Part shown: positions 40,394 to 51,466 of the stretch, piece after piece | Numbering within the stretch: the stretch's first letter is position 1 | Layout: the number at the start of each line of letters is the position of its first letter | From: Saccharina japonica | Taxonomy: Eukaryota > Sar > Phaeophyceae > Laminariales > Laminariaceae | Direction: 5' to 3' | DNA length: 64,000 bases | NCBI GenBank assembly: GCA_008828725.1 | Contig: MEHQ01002865.1 | Span: forward strand, 50,381-114,380 | The notes under the pieces: model-generated | What the model was told of the DNA's origin: nothing | Databases searched by the model: none | The model's input: only the letters and a program-made list of their open reading frames with translations | Program-made: the position numbers and the translations under genes

Positions 40394-40606
40394 GGGCCCG
40401 TTTGAACGAAGAAGAAAAAAATACAATTTGGAAAAAAAAATATTAAAATCCGCTTTTCATTGGTCAACACACGCACCAGCCACCAAAAGATTAGGATCTT
40501 GGGGTATACTATTTGGTGCTGGTGCGTGTGTTGACCAATGAAAAGCAAATTTGAATTTTATTTTTTCCAAATTGAATGCATTTTATACTCGTTAATTCGA
40601 GCCCTT
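40394..40606. mobile_element. GGGCCC foldback MITE
   Basis: GGGCCCGTTTGAACGAAG on the left and ACTCGTTAATTCGAGCCC on the right; right flank TTA, left flank ATA. Confidence 0.75.
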
Positions 40607-40854
40607 AGTGTGGGATAATTTCTTCAGTTCTGAATGGATTATAACCCCCAAAATCCGTCGGAATTTCATTCTTGTGGATGTATTATACCACTAGATTTTT
40701 TTCGTTGTGGCCATGAGATTTGATCCTCGGGTACGAGCAACGTTTTTTTGGTTTTCCTACAAAAATACGTTTTTTTTTTTACTTACTACGTATTGGTATA
40801 GAGATGCTCAAAGTAAGGAGCCTGCGAAAAAAAAAAATGATGCACCTCTCTACC

Positions 40855-40947
40855 TTAACCCGTTCATAACTGAAAAAAAAAAACGTCCCACACTAATTCC
40901 AAGTAGTTTGTCCCCAAATATGTGGAACCAGTTCTTTTAGGAATTAA
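40855..40947. mobile_element. TTAA-CCC MITE
   Basis: TTAACCCGTTCATAACTG to AACCAGTTCTTTTAGG and TTAA; duplicated at 41756-41846. Confidence 0.65.
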
Positions 40948-40949
40948 GC

Positions 40950-41060
40950 TATTACAGGGGACCATAGTAAATAGGACCTATGGTATACACAAAATCCTAT
41001 ATATTTCCCCGTTTTTACTATCAATATTTGGTCCTATTTACTATGGTCCTCCGTAATAGC
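40950..41060. mobile_element. AGTAAATAGGAC palindromic MITE, best copy
   Basis: TATTACAGGGGACCATAGTA on the left mirrors TACTATGGTCCTCCGTAATA on the right; about 110 bp, duplicated at 41850-41960. Confidence 0.8.
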
Positions 41061-41296
41061 ATGCGTCCAAAAGGCGTACCTTACCCGGGGGATTTCGGCA
41101 TCACCCCCCCTGAAACTGCAGCGCCGGTTTTTTTCGCTCGCAGTATTCTTTTCACGCTGCCAACGACCATTCTCTGTAAAGTATTGGGTTGAATGTGACG
41201 CCTCCTGCTCCGGGGAGCAGGGGGGGGGGGCGTCGCCCGGGATAAATGAACCCCGCGCTGAGTGCGCGCTCTCAGCGGCGGCGGTGGCGGCGGCGG

Positions 41297-42100
41297 CGCC
41301 CGTTTTAACGAAGAAGAATAAGAAACAATTTGGAAAAAAAAAAAATCAAATCCGCTTTTCATTGGTCAACACACGCACCAGCACCAAAGATTAGGATCTT
41401 GGGGTATACTATTTGGTGCTGGTGCGTGTGTTGACCAATGAAAAGCGAATTTGAATTTTATTTTTTCCAAATTGAATGCATTTTATACTCGTTAATTCGG
41501 GCCCTTAGTGTGGGATAATTTCTTCAGTTCTGAATGGATTATAACCCCCAAAATCCGTCGGAATTTCATTCTTGTGGATGTAATATACCACTAGATTTTT
41601 TTCGTTGTGGCCATGAGATTTGATCCTCGGGTACGAGCAACTTTTTTTTGGTTTTCCTCCAAAAAGACGTTTTTTTTTTACTTACTACGTATTAGTATAG
41701 AGATGCTCAAAGTAAGGAGCCTGCGAAAAAAAAAAAGGATGCACCTCTCTCTACCTTAACCCGTTCATAACTGAAAAAAAAACGTCCCACACTAATTCCA
41801 AGTAGTTTGTCCCCAAATATGTGGAACCAGTTCTTTTAGGAATTAAGCTATTACGGGGGACCATAGTAAATAGGACCTATGGTATACACAAAATCCTATA
41901 TATTTCCCCGTTTTTACTAGCAATATTTGGTCCTATTTACTATGGTCCTCCGTAATAGCATGCGTCCAAAAGGCGTACCTCACCCGGGGGATTTCGGCAT
42001 CACCCCCCCTGAAACTGCAGCGCCGGTTTTTTTCGCTCGCAATATTCTTTTCACGCTGCCAACGACCATTCTCTGTAAAGTATTGGGTTGAATGTGACGC
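41297..42100 (+). repeat. ~800 bp direct duplication, right copy
   Basis: Same order of MITEs as the left copy. The 96 bases between the copies hold a GC-rich stretch with CTCCGGGGAGCAG and GGCGGC repeats. Confidence 0.9.
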
Positions 42101-42112
42101 GGGTCAGGTCAA

Positions 42113-42311
42113 ACCTCACGGGTCGGGTCGGGTCGGGTCGGGTCGGGTCGGGTCGGATCGGGTCGGATCGAATGACCCGACCCGACCTGTGGTTTTGTTT
42201 AGATGTGTTGACCTGACCCGACCCGACCCGCGAGATTTTCGGAAACCTCTTGACCCGACCCGACCCGACCCGACCCGACCCAACTCGACCCGCGAGGTTT
42301 GACCCGGCTGA
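42113..42311. repeat. (GGGTC)n followed by inverted (GACCC)n
   Basis: About 60 bases of GGGTC are followed by about 140 bases of ACCCG arrays in the opposite sense, so the two can pair in a long hairpin. Confidence 0.85.
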
Positions 42312-42671
42312 CCCGTGAAACAGACCTGCTACTTTCAGTGTTTAAAAACGTTTGTTATTGTCGTGTTCAGACTAAAAGTCAAGTCAATTTTCTGTCTTAA
42401 CTAAAGCACCCTTGTGGGACCCTAAGATCTAGCGACCAACTAATAATGTCAGATGATGTGGTCTTATCAGCCATCTGGTGGAAGCGGTTCGTTTCGGAGT
42501 ATGTCCTTGCATTGTGCCAGGTACCAGAAACATGGAGGTATTGTACCCCAGGTTTAGCCCCCCTCTCCTTCCCCTAGATGTGTATCACCTCAGCAACCGG
42601 ACCTGCTTGCTTCCATGTGACCGATGCTGTAGTCGCCAATTTTTCTATTTTTTTTACATTTTTCGCACCTC

Positions 42672-43100
42672 GGACAGATAGATCATCTACAGATCTATCT
42701 ACAGATAGACCATCTACAGATCATCTAGATCCTAACCTCCCGTTATGGGATCCTGCGCAGGATCTTGCACAACAGTACGGATTCAGCCCAGGAAAACATG
42801 TCATAGATCACAGTGCAGGTTATACGACCCCTACCCGGCAACATGAACTAGATCATACAGATCATACAGATCATACAGATCATACAGATCATTCAGATCA
42901 TACAGATCATACAGATTATACAGATCATACAGATCATACAGATCATACAGATCATGGAGATCATACAGATTTTACAGATCATACAGATCATTCAGATCAT
43001 ACAGATCATACAGATCATACAGATCATACAGATCAGGGACTTACCTGCCCTGAAAGATCTAGATCATGACGTGGGAATGATCTAATCTGATCTAGATCAT
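42672..43100 (+). repeat. Dispersed GATCATACA-type element, longest expansion
   Basis: The core 42846-43035 has about 20 units of GATCATACA. Framing sequences match the copies at 1.1, 3.3, 25.3 and 45.3 kb. The core gives a false Asp-His-Thr repeat reading frame. Confidence 0.85.
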
Positions 43101-43510
43101 CTGTGCGAGGTGTGGACGTACCCCCCCCCCCCTCCCTGAAGTTCCGTCCAAAGAGATTAAACACTGTACATGTGTGGCTGATGCCTTACAATCGTCATTG
43201 TTTCCGTTCCCTTTTTGCCTCTCTGGAATTGAAGTCCATCAAGTACAGTAGTGGATGGAGCAGTGAGATTTTGAGTTGGTTGACCATATTTAAGTCGCCG
43301 AGCATTTTATTTGTTATTCAATTGGCAATAGATAGGATACAATGTACAGTTACATTCTGTAGTTGCGTACGTGCGTGCGGTGATTTTTTGCTGTTTTCGT
43401 TTTTGTTATTGTTTTTGGTGTATAATAACTTGCTGTGTTAATGTATGATTTTAGTGGCTCGAAAGGTGTATTTTCTAAATAAATACTTGGAAGAAAAAAA
43501 AAAATCAACA
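43101..43510 (+). other. Possible retroposed 3' end with poly-A
   Basis: After a C run, an open stretch to 43441 (KFRPKRLNTVHVWLMPYNRH at its start) is followed by AATAAA at 43479-43484 and an A run at 43494-43504. That spacing resembles a polyadenylated mRNA end copied into DNA. The product is not recognised. Confidence 0.3.
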
Positions 43511-43800
43511 AGTTATTTGTCGTGTGCTTGCGACCATCCAACGAACAACTATCAACAGCCGCCGGCTCCAGCCAAGGCGTGGCTTACTCACAGCAGCGTT
43601 ACCGGGAAGCAGGGTTATACATAGTGCGCGAGTGATTGGCACTGCAATATGCAACATCGTTGTATACCGTAAGAAGATCTTGAGTCTTCTCCCGTGGCCA
43701 AAAGTGAGGTCGTGCGGGAGTGGGCACAACGTCAGAGGGAAACGAACGATCAACCCGACGTATATGTATGCGCGGAAAACATAAACGCGAGTAATAACCG

Positions 43801-43853
43801 GGGGGGGAGGGGGGTGTACTCATGTCGTGCATGGCCGTAGTCGTATGACCATA
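43801..43853 (-). mobile_element. C-tailed SINE, minimal 3' fragment
   Basis: G run, GTGTACTCATGTCGTGCATG and GTAGTCGTATGACCATAG only. Confidence 0.7.
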
Positions 43854-43861
43854 GGGGGGGN

Positions 43862-44345
43862 GCCTGCTACGTCCCGGCATTGTAGGGAGGCGAGGGTCTA
43901 TGGTCATACGACTACGGCCATGCATGGATATCGACTACAACCCCCTCACCCCCGCGCTCACCCTCCATGCGACTCGCCCAATACCTCACGGCGCTTCGCG
44001 CTCGGTGCAAGCTATGTCTGCCTGGTTGGTGAAAACCCAGCCTGCTACATAAAAAAGGCAAACAAAAAATGAGAACCCCCCCCCCCCCCTCCGCCCCCCG
44101 GACACTCTCAGTCCCGGCATTGTAGGGGTGCGACTACGGCCATGCATGGATATCGACTACAACCCCCCCACCCCCGCGCTCACCCTCCATGCGACTCGCC
44201 CAATACCTCACGGCGCTTCGCGCTCGGTGCAAGCTATGTCTGCCTGGTTGGTGAAAACCCAGCCTGCTACGTCCCGGCATTGTAGGGACGCGAGGAGGGT
44301 CTACGGTCATACGACTACGGCCATTCATGAGTATTAAGAACCCTC
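43862..44345 (+). mobile_element. Nested cluster of C-tailed SINE pieces
   Basis: At least four truncated copies lie head to tail: 43862-43950, 43955-44045, 44113-44170 and 44175-44335. CGCTCACCCTCCATGCG appears twice directly behind a C-rich tail. An N at 43861 marks an uncertain base at the left junction. Confidence 0.75.
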
Positions 44346-44800
44346 CTCCTCCCCGTTTCAGTCTACTACCGAAATATAAGCCATGCCACTCAGTAGGCTA
44401 CCTAGTGGGCGTAGCCGTGCTGCAGTACATTGCTAACAAAAAATACACTTTCGGGCTCGACCAATCTGACAAACTAGCATGTTGATTACCCTTCTCGCGT
44501 GATATAAACCAAGGCGGGTCTCGTACCAGGGAGGGGGGGGAGATAGCCCGGCCTAGTTTTAGAGAGCTCCCGGGATCGTGAAGCTACAGCGAAGAAAAGG
44601 ACGGAGCAAGATGAGATGGTACACAAAAAGAGGGGAAAACGCTGATGATGTTAGTCACAGTAGTGCTGAACTACGTATATATGTCCCAAGGTATTTTCCA
44701 AGGCTTTTCGCGGTGTGGCATCGAAGAAAAGTGCCGTGTTTCTATTTGCAGAATTTCTACGGTGTGGTTCGATACGGTTTTGATGAAAGAAAAAATCGCG
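44346..44800. other. Spacer without recognised gene
   Basis: An open stretch from 44578 runs into the following repeat array. Nothing was recognised. Confidence 0.35.
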
Positions 44801-44805
44801 CGTTG

Positions 44806-45040
44806 CGGTTCGGTTCGGTGTTCGGTGTTCGGTGTTCGGTGTTCGGTGTTCGGTGTTCGGTGTTCGGTGTTCGGTGTTCGGTGTTCGGTGTTCGGTGTTT
44901 GGTGTTTGGTGTTCGGTGTTCGGTGTTCGGTGTTCGGTGTTCGGTGTTCGGTGTTCGGTGTTCGGTTCGGTTCGGTTCGGTTCGGTTCGGTTCGGTTCGG
45001 TTCGGTTCGGTTCGGCTCGGTTCGGTTCTGTCCGGTTCGG
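44806..45040 (+). repeat. (GGTGTTC)n then (GGTTC)n array
   Basis: About 20 units of the 7-mer GGTGTTC are followed by about 15 units of the 5-mer GGTTC. All frames are open, giving false Phe/Gly/Val/Arg/Cys repeats. Confidence 0.92.
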
Positions 45041-45254
45041 TTCAAATCGATTCGGTAAAACCACACCGAATATCACAGCACCGCAAGAAAAACCCGCGCC
45101 GTGAAAAGCCCTGGTATGTTCGGGGTTTTGATACTATTAAGCCTACTTCTTCAGGTATTGGGACTCAGGCATAGCAACCTTAACGCGACAGAGTTGGGCA
45201 TTTTTAATCTTACACACCTCCGACGGATTATTCATTATCACTTGACTATCTGAA

Positions 45255-45420
45255 TATTTCGGGGCAGAAATATTCCTTTTGTCTGTATGATATAATAATA
45301 GCTTATCGTGTTGCCGGATGAGAGCCGTATAATCCGGATGTTGGTATAGCATGTGTTTCCTCTCTTGGATCTGTACTACATATGCAGATCCCGCACAAAA
45401 ACATCTCACAAAAGCAGGTG
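45255..45420. repeat. Dispersed GATCATACA-type element, unexpanded
   Basis: GGGGCAGAAATATTCC, CTGTATGATATAATA, GTGTTGCCGGATGAGAG and GGATCTGTACTACATATGC match the framing sequence of other copies. Confidence 0.55.
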
Positions 45421-45514
45421 AGGGGGGACTCGATATGGTCTTCTCAGTAGATGACGATCTGTCCGAGTCGTGAAATCTTCTGTCCATAGGAAGAGAACGT
45501 ACAACAGCAAAAAT

Positions 45515-45870
45515 ATCATCATCATCTTCACCATCGTCATCATCGTCGTTGTCAACATCATCATCATCGTCATCGTCATAATCATCACCATCATCATCAT
45601 TATCATCGTCGTCATCATCATGATCATCATCATCATAATCAGCATCATCATCAGCATCACCATCATCATCATCGTCACCAGCATCACCATCACCATTATC
45701 ATCGTCGTAATCGTCATCGTCGTCATCGTCATCACCATCATCATCATCAATATCGTCATGATCATCGTCATCACCGTCATCATCATTATCATTATCATCA
45801 CCATCATCATCATCATCATCATCATCATGACCATCGTCATCATCATCATCATCGTCATCATCATCATCTA
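45515..45870 (+). repeat. (ATC)n-rich trinucleotide region
   Basis: Interrupted CATCAT/CGTCAT/CACCAT repeats. One minus frame reads as a 245-residue Asp-rich protein, but the composition follows from the repeat. Confidence 0.9.
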
Positions 45871-46142
45871 TTGGTTGCATCTAGGAGCGTATTGGTTGCA
45901 TCTAGGCTCGAGCAGGTATCAGTCGAGGACAATCAAGAGGGGAGCTCACATAGCTCGCAGGAAGAACACGCAAATACATCGATTATTAAGCACAGTGATA
46001 GGATGCGCAGCATCCTACCAACAAGCGGGGGAATATAATCCCCGCCACTCAAACGGTCCCTTACCGCCACATCATAAAAGCCATCATCCATATGAAACTC
46101 CGCAATCCACGATGAATCTATGCCGATATCCGAATCACAACA

Positions 46143-46305
46143 AACATCATCATCACCAATACATCATCCATCATCATCACCATCATCATCATCATCATCA
46201 GTATCATCCATCATCGTCATAATCATCACCATCACCATCACCATCATCATCAGTATCATCCATCATCGTCATAATCATCACCATCACCATCACCATCACC
46301 ATCAC

Positions 46306-46337
<32 letters not shown>

Positions 46338-46375
46338 CCATCACCATCACCATCACCACCATCATCATCATCGTG
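46143..46375 (+). repeat. (ATC)n-rich trinucleotide region, second block
   Basis: CATCAC and CATCAT repeats with an internal ~60 bp duplication (CAGTATCATCCATCATCGTC). Confidence 0.9.
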
Positions 46376-46443
46376 ACCACCATGCTGCGCGGGGTGGCGG
46401 CCGTACATCTCCTTTCAGTTGCACTCCCCGACACACCCTGCTA

Positions 46444-46677
46444 AGGGTCGTTCTTATCGAGCAATAGTTTTCCAAAAAATTCAATACTTTTTTAGGGAAA
46501 GCAGGAAAAACAGGATTTATTTGGAAAGTTTGGAATTTTAACAGAGGGCAAAATATTCGGAAGGCTTCGCATTCCAATATTTGGAAATTATTTTAGGAAA
46601 ATATGGCAATACTAAATATTGCGCGAAAACAATATTTGGACATTTCGGAAAAAAAGGTTGCTCGATAAGAACGACCC
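46444..46677. mobile_element. TA-flanked MITE with 20 bp terminal repeats (Tc1/mariner-like)
   Basis: AGGGTCGTTCTTATCGAGCA on the left is exactly inverted on the right, and TA flanks both ends (46442-46443, 46678-46679). Length 234 bp, no coding capacity. Confidence 0.82.
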
Positions 46678-47034
46678 TAAGGTACTACTTCGTATACCCA
46701 TAAACAGCGCTGAGTTCGTAGAGGGGTGCGATATCAGCGATCGTTTTTCTCGACAACGGTAAGGGTGGTGCTAACCAAAAAAGTCGGACATTATATTTTC
46801 GGAAGGAAGGCTCTCGACCAGATCTTAGCTCCGAAAACGCCGTGGTTCGGTATTTGGAGGAGAAACCTAAACCTTCTCCCGTTCAGGAAAAAAAAAATCG
46901 AGCGCTGAAAAAAACGATCGCTCCACCACCCCTGTGCGATTTCAACGCTTTTTACTGCAGTTGTGTCTGTTGGTATCAGGTTCGACATATATATGGGGAA
47001 GCTCTGACCTTTTTTTCTTAAAAAAGAAAAGGCT

Positions 47035-47183
47035 TTATTGTGGAGGGTGTGGTGAGATTCGATCCCCGCGGTCCCAAAAAAAAAACGATGTCCTACTGTA
47101 GTACTGATGATGCCATTTTTTTTTCAAGGTATTTGTTTGTCTTACCACAACACCACATGCGATCGCCCTTGAATCTCGGCAGT

Positions 47184-47220
<37 letters not shown>

Positions 47221-47340
47221 CAACAGGAGCAATCTGTGCAAGGGCCTGCCACTCTGGCGGACATATATAAGGAGTAGCGGATGCTACGACTGCTAAAAAG
47301 TTAACCAATCGCCTACTACCCAAACTAAGCCTTTTACCGA
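47035..47340 (-). mobile_element. tRNA-headed hairpin element relative with (CTG)n expansion
   Basis: AAGTTAACCAATCGCCTAC to AAACTAAGCC matches the 22.6 kb element, and the B-box side reads CGGGGATCGAATCTCACC on the minus strand. Between them lies (CAG)n at 47180-47221, where the related copies have ordinary sequence. Confidence 0.6.
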
Positions 47341-47439
47341 CTCCCTATACTGTACACACCATCCCTATTAATAGCAGGCCGGGCGATCTCGGGTGGGCGA
47401 TATTGCGCTGTATATTAGAAATTAGAATTTGTCGTCACT

Positions 47440-47510
47440 TTTTTTCGACCACTCCCCCCCCCCCCCNAATTTCTCCTCCCCTTTTTTCCGCCCCCCCCCC
47501 CCCCCCCCCT
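47440..47510. repeat. C-rich tract with N
   Basis: Two C runs separated by AATTTCTCCTCCCC; one N at 47467. Probably a hard-to-sequence region. Confidence 0.7.
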
Positions 47511-47554
47511 CTGATTTCCCAAAGGAGAGTTAAATAGCTGTCGATACGAGCAGG

Positions 47555-47745
47555 TACAATATACCAATCTGTACCTGAATATAAGCCAATCTCTCCTTAA
47601 AGATAAGCCAATCTGTCCCCAAGTATAAGCCAATCTGTCCTTAAAGATAAGCCAATCTGTCCCTAAAGATATGCCAGGCTGTCTCTAAGTATAAGCCAAT
47701 ATGTCTCTAAGTATAAGCCAATCCGTCTCTAAAGATAAGTTTGGA
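47555..47745. repeat. ~22 bp tandem repeat, eight to nine units
   Basis: TATAAGCCAATCTGTCCCTA-type units. Confidence 0.85.
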
Positions 47746-47759
47746 TAAAACATCCAAAT

Positions 47760-48880
47760 ACATTTTTTTTCCTATACTCAGGGACAGAGTGGTGCGTGCT
47801 TTACCGGTATCATCATAGTTAACCCTCACGCTACTGAAAAAAAAAAATGTCCCACCCTACGTACGTACGTATATACGTAACCTCAGTTATTATACGTACG
47901 TACGTGTATATCCCCCCTCCCCCAAAAAAACAATGGTTGTAGCTCTTAAGGGAGGTAATAACGTTATTTTGGTTATTTGTTTTGTGCCCCCTGTAGTTTC
48001 AGCGCTCGATTGCCACTATTAATACTACTGCTGCTGCTGCTGCTGTTTGTTTGTTTGTTTGTCGGTACTGGTGTTTAATGTATGCTGCATATCGTATGTT
48101 TGGGGTGTGGCGTTATTACTATTAATAGTTCGCTTCTTTCTGCTGATGATGGCATATATGATACTGACGGCGTGTAACGTGCTGCTACTGGTTTGGTGCT
48201 GCTCCATTTTTTGTTCAGCGCGATAGGAAATATCCGAAGTACTTACGTACGTACAGCACAGTATCGTATATACGTATCAACTGCTTACGTACGTACGTCG
48301 TACTCACCATCTGTTTCACAGAAGCTGATGCTGATGGTGACGGAGTGGGGGTGGTGGCATGTAGGTGCTGGGGGGTGGCATATGCATACGTACGTAGATG
48401 CACCCCGTAGTTCGACACGAAAAGACTGCCATGGACAGAACAGTCCGTGCGTAGCACAAGGAAAGGCGACAGAAGTAGGAACAACAACGAACGACAGAAA
48501 AAAGTAGTTATATACGTATAAGATACGTACGTACAAAGTATTAATAGTGACGCCATTCAAGCGAGTACACGCATCATAGGGAAGGAGGGGAGGGGAATAG
48601 GGGGGGGGGGGGGGGCTGGGGTAAAGAGTGATGGTGTACGACTCGGTGCGTTGTTTCTGTCAGCGAGCTTTCGCGCCACGCGCGACTAAAAGAAGGGAGA
48701 CGAGAACACCAGTCTATACACTGTGGACTGAATTGTTAATGTATGCGCTGTAAAATTGACGGGGGGAAAAAAAAACAAACGAAAATAAACAATATTTGCG
48801 TGTCCTTCGAGATATCATCATGGTGTGATATTATTACCAAAACACCAACAATAGTCCTAACCTCTAGGCCTATCAATAGT
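47760..48880. other. Gene-free spacer
   Basis: Rich in TACGTACG stretches (47850-47905, 48240-48310, 48380-48540) and TATTAATA motifs. No gene supported. Confidence 0.5.

Positions 48881-48911
<31 letters not shown>
48881..48911. repeat. (GCA)n microsatellite
   Basis: About ten AGC units. Confidence 0.9.
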
Positions 48912-48912
<1 letters not shown>

Positions 48913-49487
48913 GCAGTGTCGTTCGTGCCATCGGCCCGTGTACCTCCGCTATACTCATCGCGGCCGTGCACGAGAGGCAGGAAACACACGACGAACGAGC
49001 ACCGTTCTTCCCCTCTTCTACCGACAGTCGGAACTCGAGTTTCTGCTACGTCAATACCTGCTACGTACGTAGAGAGTCATGGATGATTTCTCCGGTCGCG
49101 CATGAAGGCCAGATACATCATAATCTTATTCTGCGAACATTGATGATGTTTTCTCTTCACGATGGCATCGAAAAACACTTTATAAGTACGTACCGAGCGG
49201 CCCTAAAAATATAAAAAAAAAGAAACCCACAAAAAAAAACTCAGCTCGAGATTTTCCGAGAAAATACTAAGTAGAATTTTCCCGAGAGATTTCCGAAAAA
49301 CGAAAAGAACGTGTGTATATAATATACGATGGGGGGTAAAATGGGCACTTTTTTCATGCCTTCTGAGGCATTTTTTTTTTTTTTTCTGACTGAGGAACTC
49401 TACTCAATATCGCTGCCTGACGCGTGGCACGATAGAGGTAAAGGGTATACCTCTTTTTGGCTGAAGCGTTTTCTGAACGATCGGGCT

Positions 49488-49591
49488 CCTTGACCCTTTT
49501 AGAACTGCACTGTCCAAAACTAACTATTCCAGTCAAATTCCAAGTGTTTTGTCCCCACCTCGGGACTGGAGTCCTAAACGGGCCCTTAACC
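49488..49591. mobile_element. TTAA-CCC MITE
   Basis: CTTGACCCTTTTAGAACTGC to GGACTGGAGTCC and CCCTTAA, close to the 12018 copy. Confidence 0.6.
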
Positions 49592-49785
49592 AAAATTCGT
49601 CGTTTTTTCATTCTTGTGTTGCCATATTTTCCATAGTATACCTAGCTCATGGGACTGTTGGTCGGATAGCACTTTTGTTTTTTTTGCAAAATCGTTTTTC
49701 CGGTGAGGTATGACGCTCCTTAAGTGACCACCCTTATAAGGCAAAAACATGGTGCACCTCTCGTATCGTAGCATTCGTCGCCCTG

Positions 49786-50127
49786 TACAGCAGTGCGGTA
49801 GGAGGGGTAGTTTTGTACCGCAGGCGTTTCTGACGGAGCACAGCGTAATGCGGTTCGAGTCTCCGTATGTATGGAGATTTTTATTCTCAAATGACGCCAA
49901 CTGCTGTCGAGAGCGCGTATTATAGCGTGGGTAAGCACAACTCGACGAGAGCGAGTTGACGAGGGAAGAAAGTGCCAAAATCTTCTCGCGATAAAAATGC
50001 AAGGCACGTACCGTAGTGGGGAGGGGGGAGAAGAGCCTACTTAGTGACTCCGGATCTGTGTTACTACTAAAGAGGGAGAGAGAATAGAAGGGCGAAGACA
50101 ATAAATGGGATGGAGAAAAAAAAAAAA
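49786..50127 (+). mobile_element. A-tailed tRNA-derived SINE, full copy
   Basis: The head is GCGGTAGGAGGGGTAGTTTT with a B-box GCGGTTCGAGTCTCCG; the body and the AATAAATGGGATGG tail with an A run match the family. Confidence 0.75.
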
Positions 50128-51450
50128 ACGTGGGCCATGCCTCTAGTGCTGTAGGCGTTTTTCACTGACTATTAGTATCCTCAACTGTGAGGAGCTATAC
50201 ACCCAATAAGGCATATGCCTTACAAGGCATGCCTCATCGTTTTTTTGTATACCTAAGCCCTCATCGGGATGTTTCACCTTGAGTTGTTCTCAAAATACAG
50301 TTTGGGGGGGGGGGTAAAAAATAAAGAGCTTATTTTTTAAGCCTAAAACATACTCGTATCTTGTTCATGTTGTACTTCTATTTTTATTGTTTCCCCCCTG
50401 ACACTGTCTCAGCTCGTGTTGTCTAGATCACTCATGAACAGCCAACTGCATCAAGGCGAGGAAAACCCAAAGGAAACGCGGAAGTCGAACAACTAAGTTC
50501 ATGCTGCACGTTCACTTATCTTTGCATGATTTACATATATTTCTATGTTTCTCTATCAGCAGCCTCCGGCCTAAAACCGACCCACTCTTCCTGTTGCCCT
50601 TTCTCTAACTTGCTATCATGGCATACCTCTCTGTACCGAAAGTTAATGAACATTCGCATTAAATTTTAATATTTTTATACTTAGGGACAGAGTGGCAGTT
50701 TTTGCATCCCCAGCCGTACCCAGGCTCCATCCCTCTGCCATGATTACTAGCCTGTGATACCCCCCTCCCTCCCCCCCGCCGCCGCCCCTGCTCCTCCTAA
50801 CCTCCTGGCGACCCCACAACTGGATTTTAAAGCGAGGCATCCTCCTCTCAAGATGGCTACCTGTGTGACAACTGAGACTCTCACGTATAGGCAGGAGGCG
50901 CTCGCTCCTTGAAGATTGCCTTCATAGCAAGGGAGGGAGAGCGGGACCTGCCATCCCTTCCCTCCCACGACACTTGCGCCTCTACGTAGCTGATCGATGA
51001 AAAACAAAAGCCACCCTTCTCCCGCGAGAAACCCCGAAAAGCTTTCCAGCCGCGCGAAAGCGGCGGCGAGTTTGTACATAGCTTTCCTCATCGACGGACA
51101 CTTAAAGCTTAAGCTTGTCCCGGACGAGTGTAGTTGTTGGCGCTTGCGCACCTCGGAGATGGCAGAGGCAAAAGCTGACCCGTCGTGGTCAGCGCCGCCG
51201 CCACACAGGTGTCCCTGTCCCCATCCCCGTCCCCGTCCCCACGCTTGCGGAGTCTGCGCGGCAGGCTCATCTACCAACAGCACGATGGGGACTCGTCTCG
51301 GTAGTCCGAGTTCGGCCCCATCTCGTTAGTCCGAGTTCGGCCCCTCCCCAGAATAAAAAACATATTCTCCTGGTGATGATGTATGCCCTTTTTTTTCAGG
51401 CTCCGGCCCGCCGTAAAGGGGCTCCTCACTTCTTCTTCTTCTTTTTGTTG
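50128..51450. other. Spacer, partly GC-rich; no gene assigned
   Basis: The minus strand between about 51000 and 51120 has a protein-like stretch (KCPSMRKAMYKLAAAFARLE) without convincing splice borders. The rest is spacer. Confidence 0.35.
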
Positions 51451-51466
51451 TCGATCTTTTGGTCAG

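Larger units (their letters stand above)
40127..40645. mobile_element. TTAA-CCC MITE split by two foldback MITEs
   Basis: The pieces CTTAACCCC (40127-40136), AAGAACTGGTCCCCCG to CTTGAAATA (40350-40393) and GTGTGGG to TTCTGAATGG (40607-40640) together equal one MITE of the 17351 family. The breaks are filled by GGGCCC elements at 40137-40348 and 40394-40606. Confidence 0.7.
40396..41200 (+). repeat. ~800 bp direct duplication, left copy
   Basis: The block contains a foldback MITE, a TTAA-CCC MITE (40855-40947), an AGTAAATAGGAC MITE (40950-41060) and a tail to GGGTTGAATGTGACG. The right copy is at 41297-42100, offset 899, about 97% identical. Confidence 0.9.

Noticed and set aside
42846-43035. 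Asp-His-Thr repeat protein
   Set aside because: It follows from the 9 bp unit; other copies of the same element lack the core and have no conserved frame.
45143-45880. 245-residue Asp-rich protein on the minus strand
   Set aside because: Pure effect of the (ATC)n repeat; complementary frames are equally open.
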